34,246 nucleotides of DNA from NCBI GenBank assembly GCA_902560875.1, contig CACENO010000014.1, forward strand, positions 1-34,246, in the 5' to 3' direction. Below are positions 1 through 10,899 of the stretch, piece after piece. Position numbers and translations under genes: made by a program. Each line of letters opens with the position of its first letter. Position 1 is the stretch's first letter. The DNA is from an uncultured Prochlorococcus sp. GTDB taxonomy: Bacteria > Cyanobacteriota > Cyanobacteriia > PCC-6307 > Cyanobiaceae. Below the pieces are notes generated by a model, which had not been told where the DNA came from, made no database searches, and was given only the letters and a program-made list of their open reading frames with translations.

Positions 1-1
1 A

Positions 2-100
2 TGTTTGTTAGCTGACAAGGTTATATTTCATCTTTGCTGGCTTTGCTTTTGGCTGATAGATCTGCGATTACTTTACGGACAAAAATTTCCTAATTCCTAA
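2..100 (+). CDS. possible 3' end of an upstream gene (partial)
   Basis: One reading frame is open from the first base of the window to a TAA at 98-100, eight bases before the sugar transferase start. It would encode about 32 residues rich in Leu, Trp, Cys and Phe. The tight spacing to the next gene fits an operon of cell-surface polysaccharide genes. The fragment is too short to recognise a family, and an open frame of this length can arise by chance, so this is weakly supported. Confidence 0.2.
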   Translation, partial: CLLADKVIFHLCWLCFWLIDLRLLYGQKFPNS

Positions 101-108
101 TAATTTTA

Positions 109-756
109 ATGTCATCAACTAATTTCAAACAGATTCTCTTGGGAAGGTTTATTAAAAGATTGGGAGATATTATTTTTTCGATCTTGGTTTTGGTTCTTGG
201 ATCACCTTTATTCTTTTTATTGGCTTTATTAGTCAAGTTTAGTTCCGCCGGACCTGTATTTTATATTCAAGAAAGAGTTGGCCGTAATTATTCCTCTTTT
301 GGATGTATTAAATTTAGAACTATGTATGCAGAAGCTGACGATTTGCTGTCTAATTTACTTGCAAAGTCTCCTGAACTAAGGATGGAGTTTGAAAGAGACT
401 TTAAGTTGCGAAAAGATCCAAGAATTACACCTATAGGTAGATTTTTACGAAGATCAAGTCTTGATGAACTGCCTCAGTTTTGGAATGTGTTGATAGGCCA
501 GATGAGCATTGTAGGCCCAAGGCCAATAGTCTCTAAAGAGATTCCTAGATATGGAAAAAGTATGGATGAAGTTGTTTCGGTAAGACCTGGGCTAACTGGC
601 TTATGGCAAGTTAGTGGACGTAATAACCTTAGCTATAAGAGAAGAGTTCAGTTGGATATTATTTATGCTAGGGAGAGATCCTTTATTCTAGATATAAGAG
701 TTATTTTGAGAACATTTGGTGTCTTATTTCTTCCCATGGATAGAGGTGCTTATTGA
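109..756 (+). CDS. bacterial sugar transferase (undecaprenyl-phosphate sugar phosphotransferase family)
   Basis: This 215-residue protein matches the catalytic part of the WcaJ/RfbP/PglC-type sugar transferases, which move a sugar phosphate from a nucleotide sugar to undecaprenyl phosphate and start polysaccharide assembly at the inner membrane. A hydrophobic helix lies at about residues 19-42. It is followed by the family hallmarks GPVFYIQERVG, the KFRTM block, the DPRITPIGRFLRR segment, DELPQFWNVL and GPRP, then RPGLTGLWQVSGR. It is the short monotopic form without the extra N-terminal membrane helices of WcaJ. The start is an ATG with no evident Shine-Dalgarno. Its stop lies one base from the convergent cobD stop. 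The sugar substrate cannot be told from sequence. Confidence 0.9.
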   Translation: MSSTNFKQILLGRFIKRLGDIIFSILVLVLGSPLFFLLALLVKFSSAGPVFYIQERVGRNYSSFGCIKFRTMYAEADDLLSNLLAKSPELRMEFERDFKLRKDPRITPIGRFLRRSSLDELPQFWNVLIGQMSIVGPRPIVSKEIPRYGKSMDEVVSVRPGLTGLWQVSGRNNLSYKRRVQLDIIYARERSFILDIRVILRTFGVLFLPMDRGAY

Positions 757-757
757 C

Positions 758-2781
<2,024 letters not shown>

Positions 2782-2921
2782 TCATTGCAGTATGTAGGGC
2801 TGAGCTTACGCAAGAGGGTTCCAAAAGCGAGAAAACCATGATTTGTTTTTTTCAGTGTCTACTTGCCTTTTGGTTTTAAGGCTTTAGTTCAAAGGAAGTA
2901 TTTTTTAATTAATTTTTTTAT

Positions 2922-3524
2922 TTAGGCTTCATTCGGGTGTGATATCACTTTGTCGATTAAGCCATATTCTTGAGCTTCGCTGGCACTAAGAAAGTAGTCA
3001 CGGTCTGTATCTTTTTCTATTTTTTCGAAAGTTTGACCTGTCATTTCAGCCATTGATCTATTAAGCATTTCCTTGATGCGAAGAATTTCTTTGGCTTCTA
3101 TCTCTATGTCACTAGCTTGTCTTTGGGAAGTACCCCCAAGAGGCTGATGGATCATGATTCTGCTGTGAGGGAGGGCTAGTCTTTTCCCTTTGGTGCCTGC
3201 TGACAAAAGAAATGCACCCATTGAAGCGGCTAGCCCAACGCAAATAGTAACTACATCACTTTTCACGTATTTTATGGTGTCATATATAGCTAGTCCTGCT
3301 GTTACAGAACCTCCTGGACTATTGATATAAAGATATATAGGTTTGCTACTATCTTCGGAATCTAAATAAAGCATTTGAGCTACTAAATTATTTGCAACAC
3401 CATCATTAACTTCTTGGCCAAGAAATAAAATTCTTTCTGCACCAAGTCGAGTGTAAATATCTACCCAACGTTCTAATTGACTTCCTGGAAGGCGGTAGGG
3501 GACACTGGGGGTACCAATAGGCAT
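2922..3524 (-). CDS. clpP: ATP-dependent Clp protease proteolytic subunit ClpP
   Basis: This serine peptidase subunit forms the barrel of Clp protease and works with a ClpC/ClpX-type ATPase. At 200 residues it is full length. The triad is intact: Ser101 in the ASMGAF motif, His126 in MIHQP, and Asp176 in DTDRD. The oxyanion-loop segment INSPGGSV lies near residue 68. It lies 98 bases downstream of clpR on the same strand. In cyanobacteria this order is typical of clpR-clpP3, whose products form a mixed core, so this is probably ClpP3; that assignment rests on context. The ATG start follows a GAGG-like stretch. Confidence 0.96.
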   Translation of the reverse strand: MPIGTPSVPYRLPGSQLERWVDIYTRLGAERILFLGQEVNDGVANNLVAQMLYLDSEDSSKPIYLYINSPGGSVTAGLAIYDTIKYVKSDVVTICVGLAASMGAFLLSAGTKGKRLALPHSRIMIHQPLGGTSQRQASDIEIEAKEILRIKEMLNRSMAEMTGQTFEKIEKDTDRDYFLSASEAQEYGLIDKVISHPNEA

Positions 3525-3622
3525 TTTAAAAATTGAGTGAGAGGAATTGAGAAAAGGTGTTTGCCAAGGTTTATCTAAAGAAAGATTTTTTAGATTGGAC
3601 TATTACGCCCATTTCTTTAGTT

Positions 3623-4288
3623 TTACGTGGCTGATGTAGGTAAGTCCTTTCGACTAGTCAAAATACGATCTATCAGGCCATAATCAACTGCTTGTTGTGG
3701 ATTAAGATAACTCATTCGATCAGAATCTTTTGATAACTGATCAACACTTTTGCCTGTATTCTTTGAAAGTATTTTAAGCATTTCTTGTTTATTATGTATC
3801 ACTTCTTTGGCCCTAATCTGTATGTCAGTAGCTTGACCTTGCGCCCCACTTCTGGGCTGATGAAGCACTATTGATGCATGTGGCAAGGCTGCTCTTTGCC
3901 CTTTTGTCCCTGCAGAGAGAATTACGGCGGCTGTTCCCATTGCTTGACCAATGCAAATGGTATGAACAGGTGGTTTGATGTAGCTCAAGGTGTCACATAT
4001 TGCAAATGCCTCTGTCTCAAAGCCAATGGCATCTCCTGTGTACCAACTTGTTCCTGTGGAATTTATATAGAAGTAAATGGGCTTTTCTGAATTGTCAAAT
4101 TCCAAATAAAGCAGTTGAGCAATGATTAGTTCAGTTACATCCATTCCCAGCTGCCGTTTGGCATCATCATCTGAGAACAAAGGAAGCCCTAAATAGACAA
4201 TCCTTTCTTTAAGCAGGAGTGATGGCAGATCCGGAGGGGGTGTGCGCATCACGGCAGAATCACCGTAGTAAGGGGCGGACACCGTCAT
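3623..4288 (-). CDS. clpR: ClpR, inactive Clp protease core subunit
   Basis: This is a ClpP-like protein without the catalytic triad. Aligning by eye with the neighbouring ClpP, the nucleophile serine is Gly118 (GQAMGTAAVIL), the triad aspartate is Met192 (DSDRM), and only His143 (VLHQP) remains. A loop around residues 79-95 (GTSWYTGDAIGFETE) is inserted compared with ClpP, as in cyanobacterial ClpR. ClpR assembles with ClpP3 into a heteromeric core in cyanobacteria and is structural. I chose the ATG at 4288 rather than the TTG nine bases upstream. It lies directly upstream of clpP on the same strand, probably as one operon. Confidence 0.94.
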   Translation of the reverse strand: MTVSAPYYGDSAVMRTPPPDLPSLLLKERIVYLGLPLFSDDDAKRQLGMDVTELIIAQLLYLEFDNSEKPIYFYINSTGTSWYTGDAIGFETEAFAICDTLSYIKPPVHTICIGQAMGTAAVILSAGTKGQRAALPHASIVLHQPRSGAQGQATDIQIRAKEVIHNKQEMLKILSKNTGKSVDQLSKDSDRMSYLNPQQAVDYGLIDRILTSRKDLPTSAT

Positions 4289-4333
4289 ATGCAGCAAAAT
4301 TTTTTATAGTTTGGAGCCTAACGGTATCTTGCC

Positions 4334-5467
4334 TTAAGAAGCTTTTGTTTTGTTGGATTTGTTTGAAGGAGAATTTTTCTCGGTTTGACCAAATATCATT
4401 CTTCCTGTAGGAGTTTGCAATGCTCCTGTTATCACAACTACTAAGCGTTGCCCTATTGATTTCTTTGCGCCTTCTATGACAACCATGGTTCCGTCATCTA
4501 AATACCCAATTCCTTGATTCTCCTCTTTGCCTTCTCTGACGATTTTAAGAGTAATTTTTTCTCCAGGCTGGACATCTGCTCTAAGGGCAATAACTAACTC
4601 ACTAAGGTTTAAAACTTTTAGATCTTTAACCTTTGCTATTTGAGATAAATTGTAGTCTGCGGTTATAAGTGTTCCTCCTGTATCGGCTGTTAGTTGAAGA
4701 AGATAGTCATCCACCCCAGAGCCTTCATATTTGGTATTATTTAACACTAATCTTCTGCCATACTTTTCACGTAAATTATTTAATAATTTAATGCCTCTTC
4801 TCCCTTTGCCTCTTTTTTCATTATTACTTGAATCAGCCAATTGTTGTAATTCGTCTATCACAGACTGTGAAACAATCACTCTTCCTTCAATCAGCTCTGA
4901 TTCTAAAAGAGCATTAATTCGCCCATCAATAATTACGCTTGTATCAAGAATCTTTGCGCTAGCAGGTGTGAGTATACCCTCTGCTATGAGGAGTGCATCC
5001 GTGCTATTTGGGTTAAAAAGTCGTAAAAGTGTTCTCCCATGAACTTCTGCTAGGTTGTATCCAATTAAGCCAAAGAAGATATTGCTTAGGATTGCTATCA
5101 ATGGTTTTGCAAAGATGATTTCTTTCGGGATTGGCAGAAGCAAAATTGGTGCAAGTAAAAGATTCGCAACAAGTAATCCTAAAATAAGACCTACTGACCT
5201 GCTAATTAGCAAATCAGTAGGCATAGTTCTAATTTTCTGTAGCAATCTTTTCCGTAATTGCTTAAAAAGCAACCCTACTAATAAACCTAAGAAAGCTCCA
5301 ATTCCTGCTAAAAGACTTTTGAGATCAGATTTATTAGCTAATTGTTCAAATAACCCCTCTTTTAGTAGAAGTTGCTGCAAAAAATCTTCAGGTAGCAAGT
5401 CAACACAAAACCATCCTGTTAATGCACCTGATATAAGAAATAAAAACAGTATAAAGAGTTCGCCCAT
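4334..5467 (-). CDS. membrane-anchored PIN/TRAM domain protein (YacL-like)
   Basis: The N-terminal half (about residues 1-140) holds four hydrophobic segments. A PIN-like nuclease domain then runs from about residue 165 to 290, with acidic residues in ILDTSVIIDGR, VIDELQQLAD and DDYLLQLTADTGG...LITADYNL, the usual metal-binding positions. A TRAM-like RNA-binding region follows (about 295-355), then a Ser/Lys-rich tail. The arrangement is that of Bacillus YacL and cyanobacterial or plastid Ycf81-like proteins. A membrane-bound RNA-processing or decay role is plausible but unproven. It is upstream of clpR on the same strand with a 45-base gap, and divergent from hemW. Confidence 0.88.
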   Translation of the reverse strand: MGELFILFLFLISGALTGWFCVDLLPEDFLQQLLLKEGLFEQLANKSDLKSLLAGIGAFLGLLVGLLFKQLRKRLLQKIRTMPTDLLISRSVGLILGLLVANLLLAPILLLPIPKEIIFAKPLIAILSNIFFGLIGYNLAEVHGRTLLRLFNPNSTDALLIAEGILTPASAKILDTSVIIDGRINALLESELIEGRVIVSQSVIDELQQLADSSNNEKRGKGRRGIKLLNNLREKYGRRLVLNNTKYEGSGVDDYLLQLTADTGGTLITADYNLSQIAKVKDLKVLNLSELVIALRADVQPGEKITLKIVREGKEENQGIGYLDDGTMVVIEGAKKSIGQRLVVVITGALQTPTGRMIFGQTEKNSPSNKSNKTKAS

Positions 5468-5565
5468 TGGATTAGCTAGTCATTCCTCTGCTTGGAACTT
5501 TGAATCATCATGCTTGGCGGCATTAACTTGTTCTTGGTGGGTCACTCTGCCTCTTCAGATTAGCT

Positions 5566-6831
5566 ATGGGTTCGGTTGATTCTTTGAAATTTCCCAGAAG
5601 TGCATATATCCACATTCCTTTTTGCCATAGACGTTGTTTCTATTGTGACTTTGCTGTTGTTCCGCTTGGTGACAAAGCCAACGGAGAGGTTGGCCCAGGA
5701 AGTCAATCGATCAAATCTTATTTAGATTTTTTGCACCGAGAAATCTCAATTGCACCTGAAGGCGCGCCATTGTCAACTGTCTACATAGGAGGAGGGACGC
5801 CGTCTCTTTTGACCCCAGATCAAATAAGTTCTTTATTGATTCATTTAAGGAGTCACTTTGGATTGCAATTGGGAGCAGAGGTTAGTCTTGAAGTTGACCC
5901 TGCGAGTTTTATCAAGAAGGACCTTGAAGGGTATCTTCAAGCAGGTATTAATAGATTTAGTTTGGGTGGCCAGAGTTTTGATAATAAGGTCTTAAAGAGG
6001 CTAGGAAGAAGGCATAATTCCGTTCATTTAGTTGAAGCATGCCTTTGGTTAAACGACTTCTATAGAAGTGGAATTATTAAATCTTGGAATCTTGACTTAA
6101 TTCAAGGATTACCTGGGACGGATTTGCCGTACTGGGAACAACAACTTTCACTGGCTATTGAAATGAATTCACCTCATTTATCAATCTATGATTTGCTTTT
6201 AGAACCAGGGACAGTTTTTTCCTGGAAAAGAAGCCGTGGAGAGCTAATACTACCCACAGAGGATGTATCTATAGAAATGTTCAGATGTACCTCTTCAAAA
6301 CTTCAGGAAGAGGGTTTTGCTCGTTATGAAATCTCTAATTATTCATTGCCTGGTCATACTTCTAGACATAATCGGGTTTATTGGAGTGGAGCTGGATGGT
6401 GGGGGTTTGGACAGGGTGCAACTAGCTCTCCTTGGGGAGAGAGATTGACACGACCTCGAACGAGTAATGCTTACAAAGGTTGGATTGAAGAGCAGGAGAG
6501 TACAGGTTTAGATCCTTCATTAGAACAAAAATCAGCGAAGAGAACTTCTCTTGATGATCAAGTCATGGTTGGCTTGCGACGAAGAGAGGGTATTGATTTA
6601 ATGCAGTTGGCAAGATGCTGGGGATGGAATCAGAAGCAATGCAATGAAAATCTGAACAAATTGAAAAAGATTTGGCAAGATTCAATTGATCGAGGATTTT
6701 TAAATCATTGTGGTTGGCGATTTAAGTTGACTGACCCAGAAGGAATGGAAATTAGCAATCAAATTCTTGTGCAAATGCTCATCTGGTGGGACTCGTTGTC
6801 TGATTGTGCTCCTGATCAACCCATTCCTTGA
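5566..6831 (+). CDS. hemW: HemW-type radical SAM protein (HemN-like)
   Basis: This 421-residue radical SAM protein has the HIPFCxxxCxYCDF motif with Cys20, Cys24 and Cys27 binding the 4Fe-4S cluster. GGGTPSLL follows near residue 85, then [14 protein letters not shown] and the [10 protein letters not shown] block. The C-terminal HemN-type domain includes the [12 protein letters not shown] region and [17 protein letters not shown]. HemW proteins bind and insert heme and are usually not true coproporphyrinogen oxidases, although many databases call them so. Translation begins at an ATG 98 bases from the divergent PIN/TRAM gene. Its last 53 bases overlap the 3' end of panB on the other strand. 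Confidence 0.93.
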   Translation: MGSVDSLKFPRSAYIHIPFCHRRCFYCDFAVVPLGDKANGEVGPGSQSIKSYLDFLHREISIAPEGAPLSTVYIGGGTPSLLTPDQISSLLIHLRSHFGLQLGAEVSLEVDPASFIKKDLEGYLQAGINRFSLGGQSFDNKVLKRLGRRHNSVHLVEACLWLNDFYRSGIIKSWNLDLIQGLPGTDLPYWEQQLSLAIEMNSPHLSIYDLLLEPGTVFSWKRSRGELILPTEDVSIEMFRCTSSKLQEEGFARYEISNYSLPGHTSRHNRVYWSGAGWWGFGQGATSSPWGERLTRPRTSNAYKGWIEEQESTGLDPSLEQKSAKRTSLDDQVMVGLRRREGIDLMQLARCWGWNQKQCNENLNKLKKIWQDSIDRGFLNHCGWRFKLTDPEGMEISNQILVQMLIWWDSLSDCAPDQPIP

Positions 6832-7570
6832 GAGCTTTAATGAATAGTTGACGTCCTTGAATTAGAGGCTGACTAAATGGGGGTTGTTTTTTGGTAAGGC
6901 CAAGTAAGTCAGCAGTGACTCTGACCTGGCCATCACATTGATCTCCTGCTCCAATACCGATAATTGGAATTCTCAAAGTATTACTGACTTCCTTTGCTAA
7001 TTCTTCTGGTACATGCTCTAAGACAATGCTGAAGCAACTCGCTTGCTCAAGTTGCAAGGCCTGAGAAATTAATCTTTCTTGGCTGCTTTTGTCTTCAGCT
7101 TGCCTCTTGTATCCAAGTTGACGTACAGATTGGGGCGTAAGACCTAGGTGTCCCATTACAGGTATTCCCATCCTTACAAGTCTCTTGATAACTTCAACTA
7201 TCTCAGGCTCTGCTCCTTCTATTTTTACGGCGGCAGTAGAGGAGTTTTTTAGGAGAGTGCCTGCTGCTGCTACCGCTTTATCTTCCCCGCACTGATAACT
7301 AAGGAAAGGAAGATCGCAAACGATAAGGGGTTGTTTGTTTAGGGGCTTTTTAAAACCTCTTTCTACAGCTTGGGCATGATGGAGGATTTGCTCCAAAGTA
7401 ATTGGCAAAGTAGTTGCATGTCCAAGAGCTACCATCGCCAATGAATCCCCAACGAGCACTACATCTGCACCTGCTTCTTCAACTAAGGATGAAGAAAGAC
7501 TGTCCCAAGCAGTGAGAATTGTTATTGGCCGACCTGCTTGTTTGAATTTTATTAATTCACTAGGGAGCAT
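6779..7570 (-). CDS. panB: 3-methyl-2-oxobutanoate hydroxymethyltransferase
   Basis: PanB adds a hydroxymethyl group from 5,10-methylene-tetrahydrofolate to ketoisovalerate, the first committed step of pantothenate synthesis. The 263-residue protein carries the family blocks: [31 protein letters not shown] with the metal-binding Asp, [15 protein letters not shown], the [17 protein letters not shown] loop, LEHVP with the catalytic glutamate, and [12 protein letters not shown]. It is full length with an ATG start. Its ketoisovalerate substrate comes from the pathway that includes the nearby ilvC. The 3' end overlaps hemW antisense for 53 bases. The SRP RNA gene begins about 40 bases upstream on the opposite strand. 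Confidence 0.97.
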   Translation of the reverse strand: MLPSELIKFKQAGRPITILTAWDSLSSSLVEEAGADVVLVGDSLAMVALGHATTLPITLEQILHHAQAVERGFKKPLNKQPLIVCDLPFLSYQCGEDKAVAAAGTLLKNSSTAAVKIEGAEPEIVEVIKRLVRMGIPVMGHLGLTPQSVRQLGYKRQAEDKSSQERLISQALQLEQASCFSIVLEHVPEELAKEVSNTLRIPIIGIGAGDQCDGQVRVTADLLGLTKKQPPFSQPLIQGRQLFIKALKEWVDQEHNQTTSPTR

Positions 7571-7610
7571 CTTTTTAGAGCCCTTCCGACTTTCTCTTGC
7601 TAAAATTTAG

Positions 7611-7708
7611 TTGACTCGGCCCCATGCGGCTTCGACTCCTAAACCTGGTCAGGACCGGAAGGTAGCAGCCAAAAGGGATGCTCGCAGCAGGCGTGGATTC
7701 CGGGTCAC
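7611..7708 (+). ncRNA. ffs: small signal recognition particle RNA (4.5S type)
   Basis: The plus strand contains the nearly invariant SRP domain IV core, with GGTCAGGACCGGAAGG and then AGCAGCC at about 7647-7670, which binds Ffh. The flanks pair: GACTCGG at 7613-7619 with CCGGGTC at 7700-7706 (one G-U), closing a long hairpin of roughly 98 bases. A TAAAAT at 7601-7606 fits a -10 box. No protein frame explains the segment. The ends are estimated to within a few bases. Confidence 0.93.
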
Positions 7709-7721
7709 CCAAAATTGAAAA

Positions 7722-8846
7722 TTAGTTGTCAGATTCTTTACGATTTTGCCTTAGACGTAAAAAATCAGGAATACCTGGACCTGGCTCTTTAAGATCATTT
7801 TGGCTGTAGATAGCTTGGGAAGACAGCTTGTTTCTAGTCCTTGAATTGTTATACGACTGATTGCTCTCAAAACCAGTTGCAATAACTGTTACTTGAATTT
7901 CACCTTCTAATTTCTCATCGATTACTGCTCCAACAATGATATTTGCATCGGGATCCACTACTTCATAAATAACTTCTGACGCAGAAGTCATATCTTCAAG
8001 TGTCATGTCTTTCCCTCCAGTGATATTTATTACACATCCTTTGGCACCATCAATGCGCCCTGCTTCTAGAAGCGGGCTATTGATTGCAGCTTGAGCAGCT
8101 TCCACTGCTCTTGATCGGCCGGACCCAAGACCTATTCCAAGTAAGGCTGTGCCCGCTTCAGTCATTACAGAACGAACATCAGCGAAGTCAACATTTACAA
8201 GTCCAGGGCAGGTAATGATATCGCTTATTCCTTTGACTCCCATACGAAGAACATCGTCAGCATTCCTAAAAGCCTCACGCAACGGAGCTCCTGCAATCAC
8301 GTCTTTTAATCGATCATTAGGAATCACAATCAAAGTATCAACGTTTTCAGCCAATCTGCTTATTCCATCATCTGCTTGCCTCATGCGGCGACGGCCTTCA
8401 AAGCTAAAAGGTTTTGTGACAATCCCAACGGTCAATGCACCACTTTCTTTGGCAACCTCTGCTACTACAGGTGCAGCACCAGTCCCTGTCCCTCCACCCA
8501 TACCTGCTGCAATGAAGACCAAATCAGACCCTTGAAGGGCTTCTTGAAGTTCAGACCGAGATTCTTCAGCAGCCTTTTGTCCAATACTGGGGTTCCCTCC
8601 TGCACCTAAGCCTCTTGTTAATGCTTGGCCTAGCTGCAATCTGTTTTGGGCTTGAGATTCAATCAGAGCTTGTGCATCAGTATTGAGCACTCGATAGGCA
8701 ACACCTTCTAAGTCGCTCATGATCATTCCGTTGACAGCATTGCTGCCGCCACCGCCAACGCCAATGACTTCTATACGAGCTGACTGGCTTGGACTGATTC
8801 CGTCCATTCTCATCAACCCGGAGTTGTTTCCGCTACCCATCTCCAT
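7722..8846 (-). CDS. ftsZ: cell division GTPase FtsZ
   Basis: FtsZ is the tubulin-like GTPase that forms the division ring. The 374-residue protein shows [15 protein letters not shown] near residue 25, the GTP signature GGGTGTG at 117-123, and the T7-loop region ending NVDFADV near 218. The conserved C-terminal peptide, with IPDFLRLR, binds membrane tethers. There are several close ATG codons at the 5' end (8846 and 8840), so the exact start is uncertain by a few residues. It follows ftsQ on the same strand, but a J-domain gene lies between them. The 166-base upstream gap probably holds its own promoter. Confidence 0.98.
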   Translation of the reverse strand: MEMGSGNNSGLMRMDGISPSQSARIEVIGVGGGGSNAVNGMIMSDLEGVAYRVLNTDAQALIESQAQNRLQLGQALTRGLGAGGNPSIGQKAAEESRSELQEALQGSDLVFIAAGMGGGTGTGAAPVVAEVAKESGALTVGIVTKPFSFEGRRRMRQADDGISRLAENVDTLIVIPNDRLKDVIAGAPLREAFRNADDVLRMGVKGISDIITCPGLVNVDFADVRSVMTEAGTALLGIGLGSGRSRAVEAAQAAINSPLLEAGRIDGAKGCVINITGGKDMTLEDMTSASEVIYEVVDPDANIIVGAVIDEKLEGEIQVTVIATGFESNQSYNNSRTRNKLSSQAIYSQNDLKEPGPGIPDFLRLRQNRKESDN

Positions 8847-9012
8847 ATTCAGATTTAAGCACTGAGTTTTGGTGCATTATGTACTCACGATAGTCTGATG
8901 TTGAGATTTTCAAAAAAGTTATATTTTTTTTGTGGCCTTCGAACTGTATGGAAATTGTTCTGTTGAACGTTGGATATCAGCTCAAAACCTAGTTATTAAA
9001 AGGGTCTTGGGA

Positions 9013-9405
9013 TCAAAATAAAAAGGCGTTCAGTACAAATATTGTAATTGAACAAATTAAAAGCATTAAAATTTTTTCTGCAGAATTGAAAGTTGTATCA
9101 TCATTTTCTGACGTATTTTTTTTGTCTTCGCAATTTTTTGAAGGCACTTCTACTGCAAATTCTCTAATTTCGAAGGTCGGGCGACCTGCTAACTCCCATT
9201 CAAATCGTTTTTTGGGATCATTTAGCACTAAATATGCTTCATTGATCCATTTGAAACGTTCTTCAGCATTTCGTTTGTTGATATTCATGTCTGGATGCCA
9301 GCGTTTAGCTTCTCTCTTAAAAGCCTGCTTAAGTTGATTAGAGTCACTTCCTGGGGAAAGTCCTAATAAAGACCAATATGTAAAAGTGCCTGCAGATAAG
9401 GTCAT
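9013..9405 (-). CDS. tail-anchored J-domain protein
   Basis: An N-terminal J domain occupies about residues 8-72, with the HPD motif at 37-39 in KRWHPDMN, which stimulates DnaK-type Hsp70 ATPase. The first helix begins YWSLLGLSPGSD. A polar linker follows (about 75-108), then one hydrophobic helix at 111-130 that ends the protein. The topology is that of a tail-anchored membrane protein with a cytosolic J domain. No Cys-rich zinc finger or client-binding domain is present, so it is a specialised J protein and not DnaJ itself. It sits alone between ftsQ and ftsZ, with gaps of about 219 and 166 bases, so it probably has its own promoter. Its client is unknown. Confidence 0.85.
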   Translation of the reverse strand: MTLSAGTFTYWSLLGLSPGSDSNQLKQAFKREAKRWHPDMNINKRNAEERFKWINEAYLVLNDPKKRFEWELAGRPTFEIREFAVEVPSKNCEDKKNTSENDDTTFNSAEKILMLLICSITIFVLNAFLF

Positions 9406-9624
9406 CTTACGTTGCTAAGCGAGTTGATAATTACACTATCGATATCAATTGATTTGCTTTTAGGCTAGTCCTATTGCGATGATTAGTTGTGTTTTTTATT
9501 AAGATCAAAGAGATATTAGTGATCTTTTGCATCGGATTTCCAGATGTTAAACTCAAAGGGGGTAAATAATGTTAGGCGGAATTAAAATGATTGTGCGCTT
9601 TTGGTTGATATTTTAGGAAACCAA

Positions 9625-10446
9625 TTAATCTGGTTTGGGCATCTGCAGCTCAGGCTTAAATGGATCTCTTATGTCAAGAATTGTGCCTTTTTGATTAATG
9701 AAATCTTCAGGTAATTTCTTGCTCAATTGATTTAGAGCTTTAATTTGTTCTCTAAAATTCATTTTATTAGCTCCAAGTTGTACTTTCTCAAAGTCTTTTG
9801 TCTGTAAGATTAGCTCACCATTAGGGTTGATAATTATTTTTTGCAGAGAGCTTCCTAGGGTGTTTCTCTGTTCAAGAATTTCTGCTATCCAACTTTGATG
9901 AGCTGATATCCATCCATTTACATAGACGCCTGTATTTGGCTGATCTATTTTTTGTGCAATTCTTAATGGTATCCAATTACCATCTTTGTCAAGCATTCCT
10001 TTTTCTGTCCTTTTTGGCCCCCTTCTATCAGCAAAAGCTATTAAATTTCTTTTTTGAAGTCCTATCTCTATGGAAGGAGTAATGATATTGCGACGAATTG
10101 AAATATTTTCTACAGGCAATTCTTTCATTAAATTTATTTCTAATTCTTTTGGATTAATCGCCAATATTCCTATTGGAAAGTTGAGACCAGATGCTTCAAT
10201 AATTGAATTTGCTCTTAATTTTGTATTTCCATGAACATAAATTTGCTCAGCATTTATAGGACTCCATCCATTTCTTGTTATTAATAGACCCAACCCAAAT
10301 GTAATTGAGCTATAAATTACAAAACGCCAAAGTTGAATTAATTGAGCATTGCGCTTCTCTAAGCGAATCCTGCGTCTTTTTTCTTCTCTTGGATTTGTTG
10401 ACCCTGGTCGAAGAGATGAAGAATTTTGATTGACAGATCTATTCAC
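9625..10446 (-). CDS. ftsQ: cell division protein FtsQ
   Basis: FtsQ is a single-pass divisome protein that links early and late division proteins. The 273-residue protein has a basic N-terminal tail (about 1-38), one membrane helix at about 39-60, then a POTRA domain starting at INAEQIYVHGNTKLRANSIIEASG and a beta-rich FtsQ domain. It starts with a GTG that overlaps the TGA of the upstream gene (GTGA at 10443-10446), which implies translational coupling. The order ddl - small gene - ftsQ - ftsZ is the usual cyanobacterial division block. Confidence 0.9.
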   Translation of the reverse strand: MNRSVNQNSSSLRPGSTNPREEKRRRIRLEKRNAQLIQLWRFVIYSSITFGLGLLITRNGWSPINAEQIYVHGNTKLRANSIIEASGLNFPIGILAINPKELEINLMKELPVENISIRRNIITPSIEIGLQKRNLIAFADRRGPKRTEKGMLDKDGNWIPLRIAQKIDQPNTGVYVNGWISAHQSWIAEILEQRNTLGSSLQKIIINPNGELILQTKDFEKVQLGANKMNFREQIKALNQLSKKLPEDFINQKGTILDIRDPFKPELQMPKPD

Positions 10447-10853
10447 AGATCGCAGCGTGCTTTTTCCATGAGTTCATCCATCCATTTTCGTGCTCTTTCA
10501 GCATCGGAAAACGGGACATCCATTTCTTTGCCACTACCAATAAGTCTTAATCGACAACGGCCTTGAGATTCAGAAGTTAATGGTGCTTCTCCAGAAGTTA
10601 AAGCCATAAGTTCTACAAGTTCCAATCCCTTTATTTCAAAAGAACCTTGTTCTTTAAAACTTCCAGCTTCAAAGTTGCTCCAGATCAAAACTCCATTCTT
10701 CAAGCAAGCGGCACCAGCACCATCAAGTTTTGACAACTCTGCTTCTTGAGCCCATATCAAGAATAGATTTTGTCTTCGCCTCTCTAGCCACCCGAGTGAG
10801 GTTAAAAGAACAAATACAAGCAGTAGTGGAAACCAGAGCAACCCGTGAATCAT
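10443..10853 (-). CDS. conserved small membrane-anchored protein between ddl and ftsQ
   Basis: I do not recognise a named family. The 136-residue product starts with a strongly hydrophobic segment (about residues 3-20), probably a membrane anchor. A basic stretch follows (ERRRQN), then a soluble domain of mixed alpha/beta character with GRCRLRLIGSGKEMDVPF, and a charged C-terminal helix (SDAERARKWMDELMEKA). It overlaps ftsQ by four bases and lies 46 bases downstream of ddl, so it belongs to the division/wall operon and may act at the membrane there. This role is inferred from position only. Confidence 0.8.
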   Translation of the reverse strand: MIHGLLWFPLLLVFVLLTSLGWLERRRQNLFLIWAQEAELSKLDGAGAACLKNGVLIWSNFEAGSFKEQGSFEIKGLELVELMALTSGEAPLTSESQGRCRLRLIGSGKEMDVPFSDAERARKWMDELMEKARCDL

Positions 10854-10899
10854 TGGAAGTCAAAGAAGGATTTGCTTAAGGAAGAAGGGTGATTCATTC

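Noticed and set aside
5055-5579. 174-codon plus-strand frame across the PIN/TRAM gene
   Set aside because: It is antisense to the hydrophobic segments of a recognised protein, with Ser/Lys-rich unstructured translation.
8149-8609. Plus-strand open frames inside ftsZ
   Set aside because: They are antisense shadows of the highly conserved GTPase core.
8800-8960. Clear promoter for ftsZ
   Set aside because: TTGAAA and a TACATAAT are present but separated by about 24 bases, too far for a standard promoter.
9569-9616. 16-codon plus-strand frame with GGGGG upstream, before the 3' end of ftsQ
   Set aside because: The product is only 15 residues with no other support; the G-run is likely chance.
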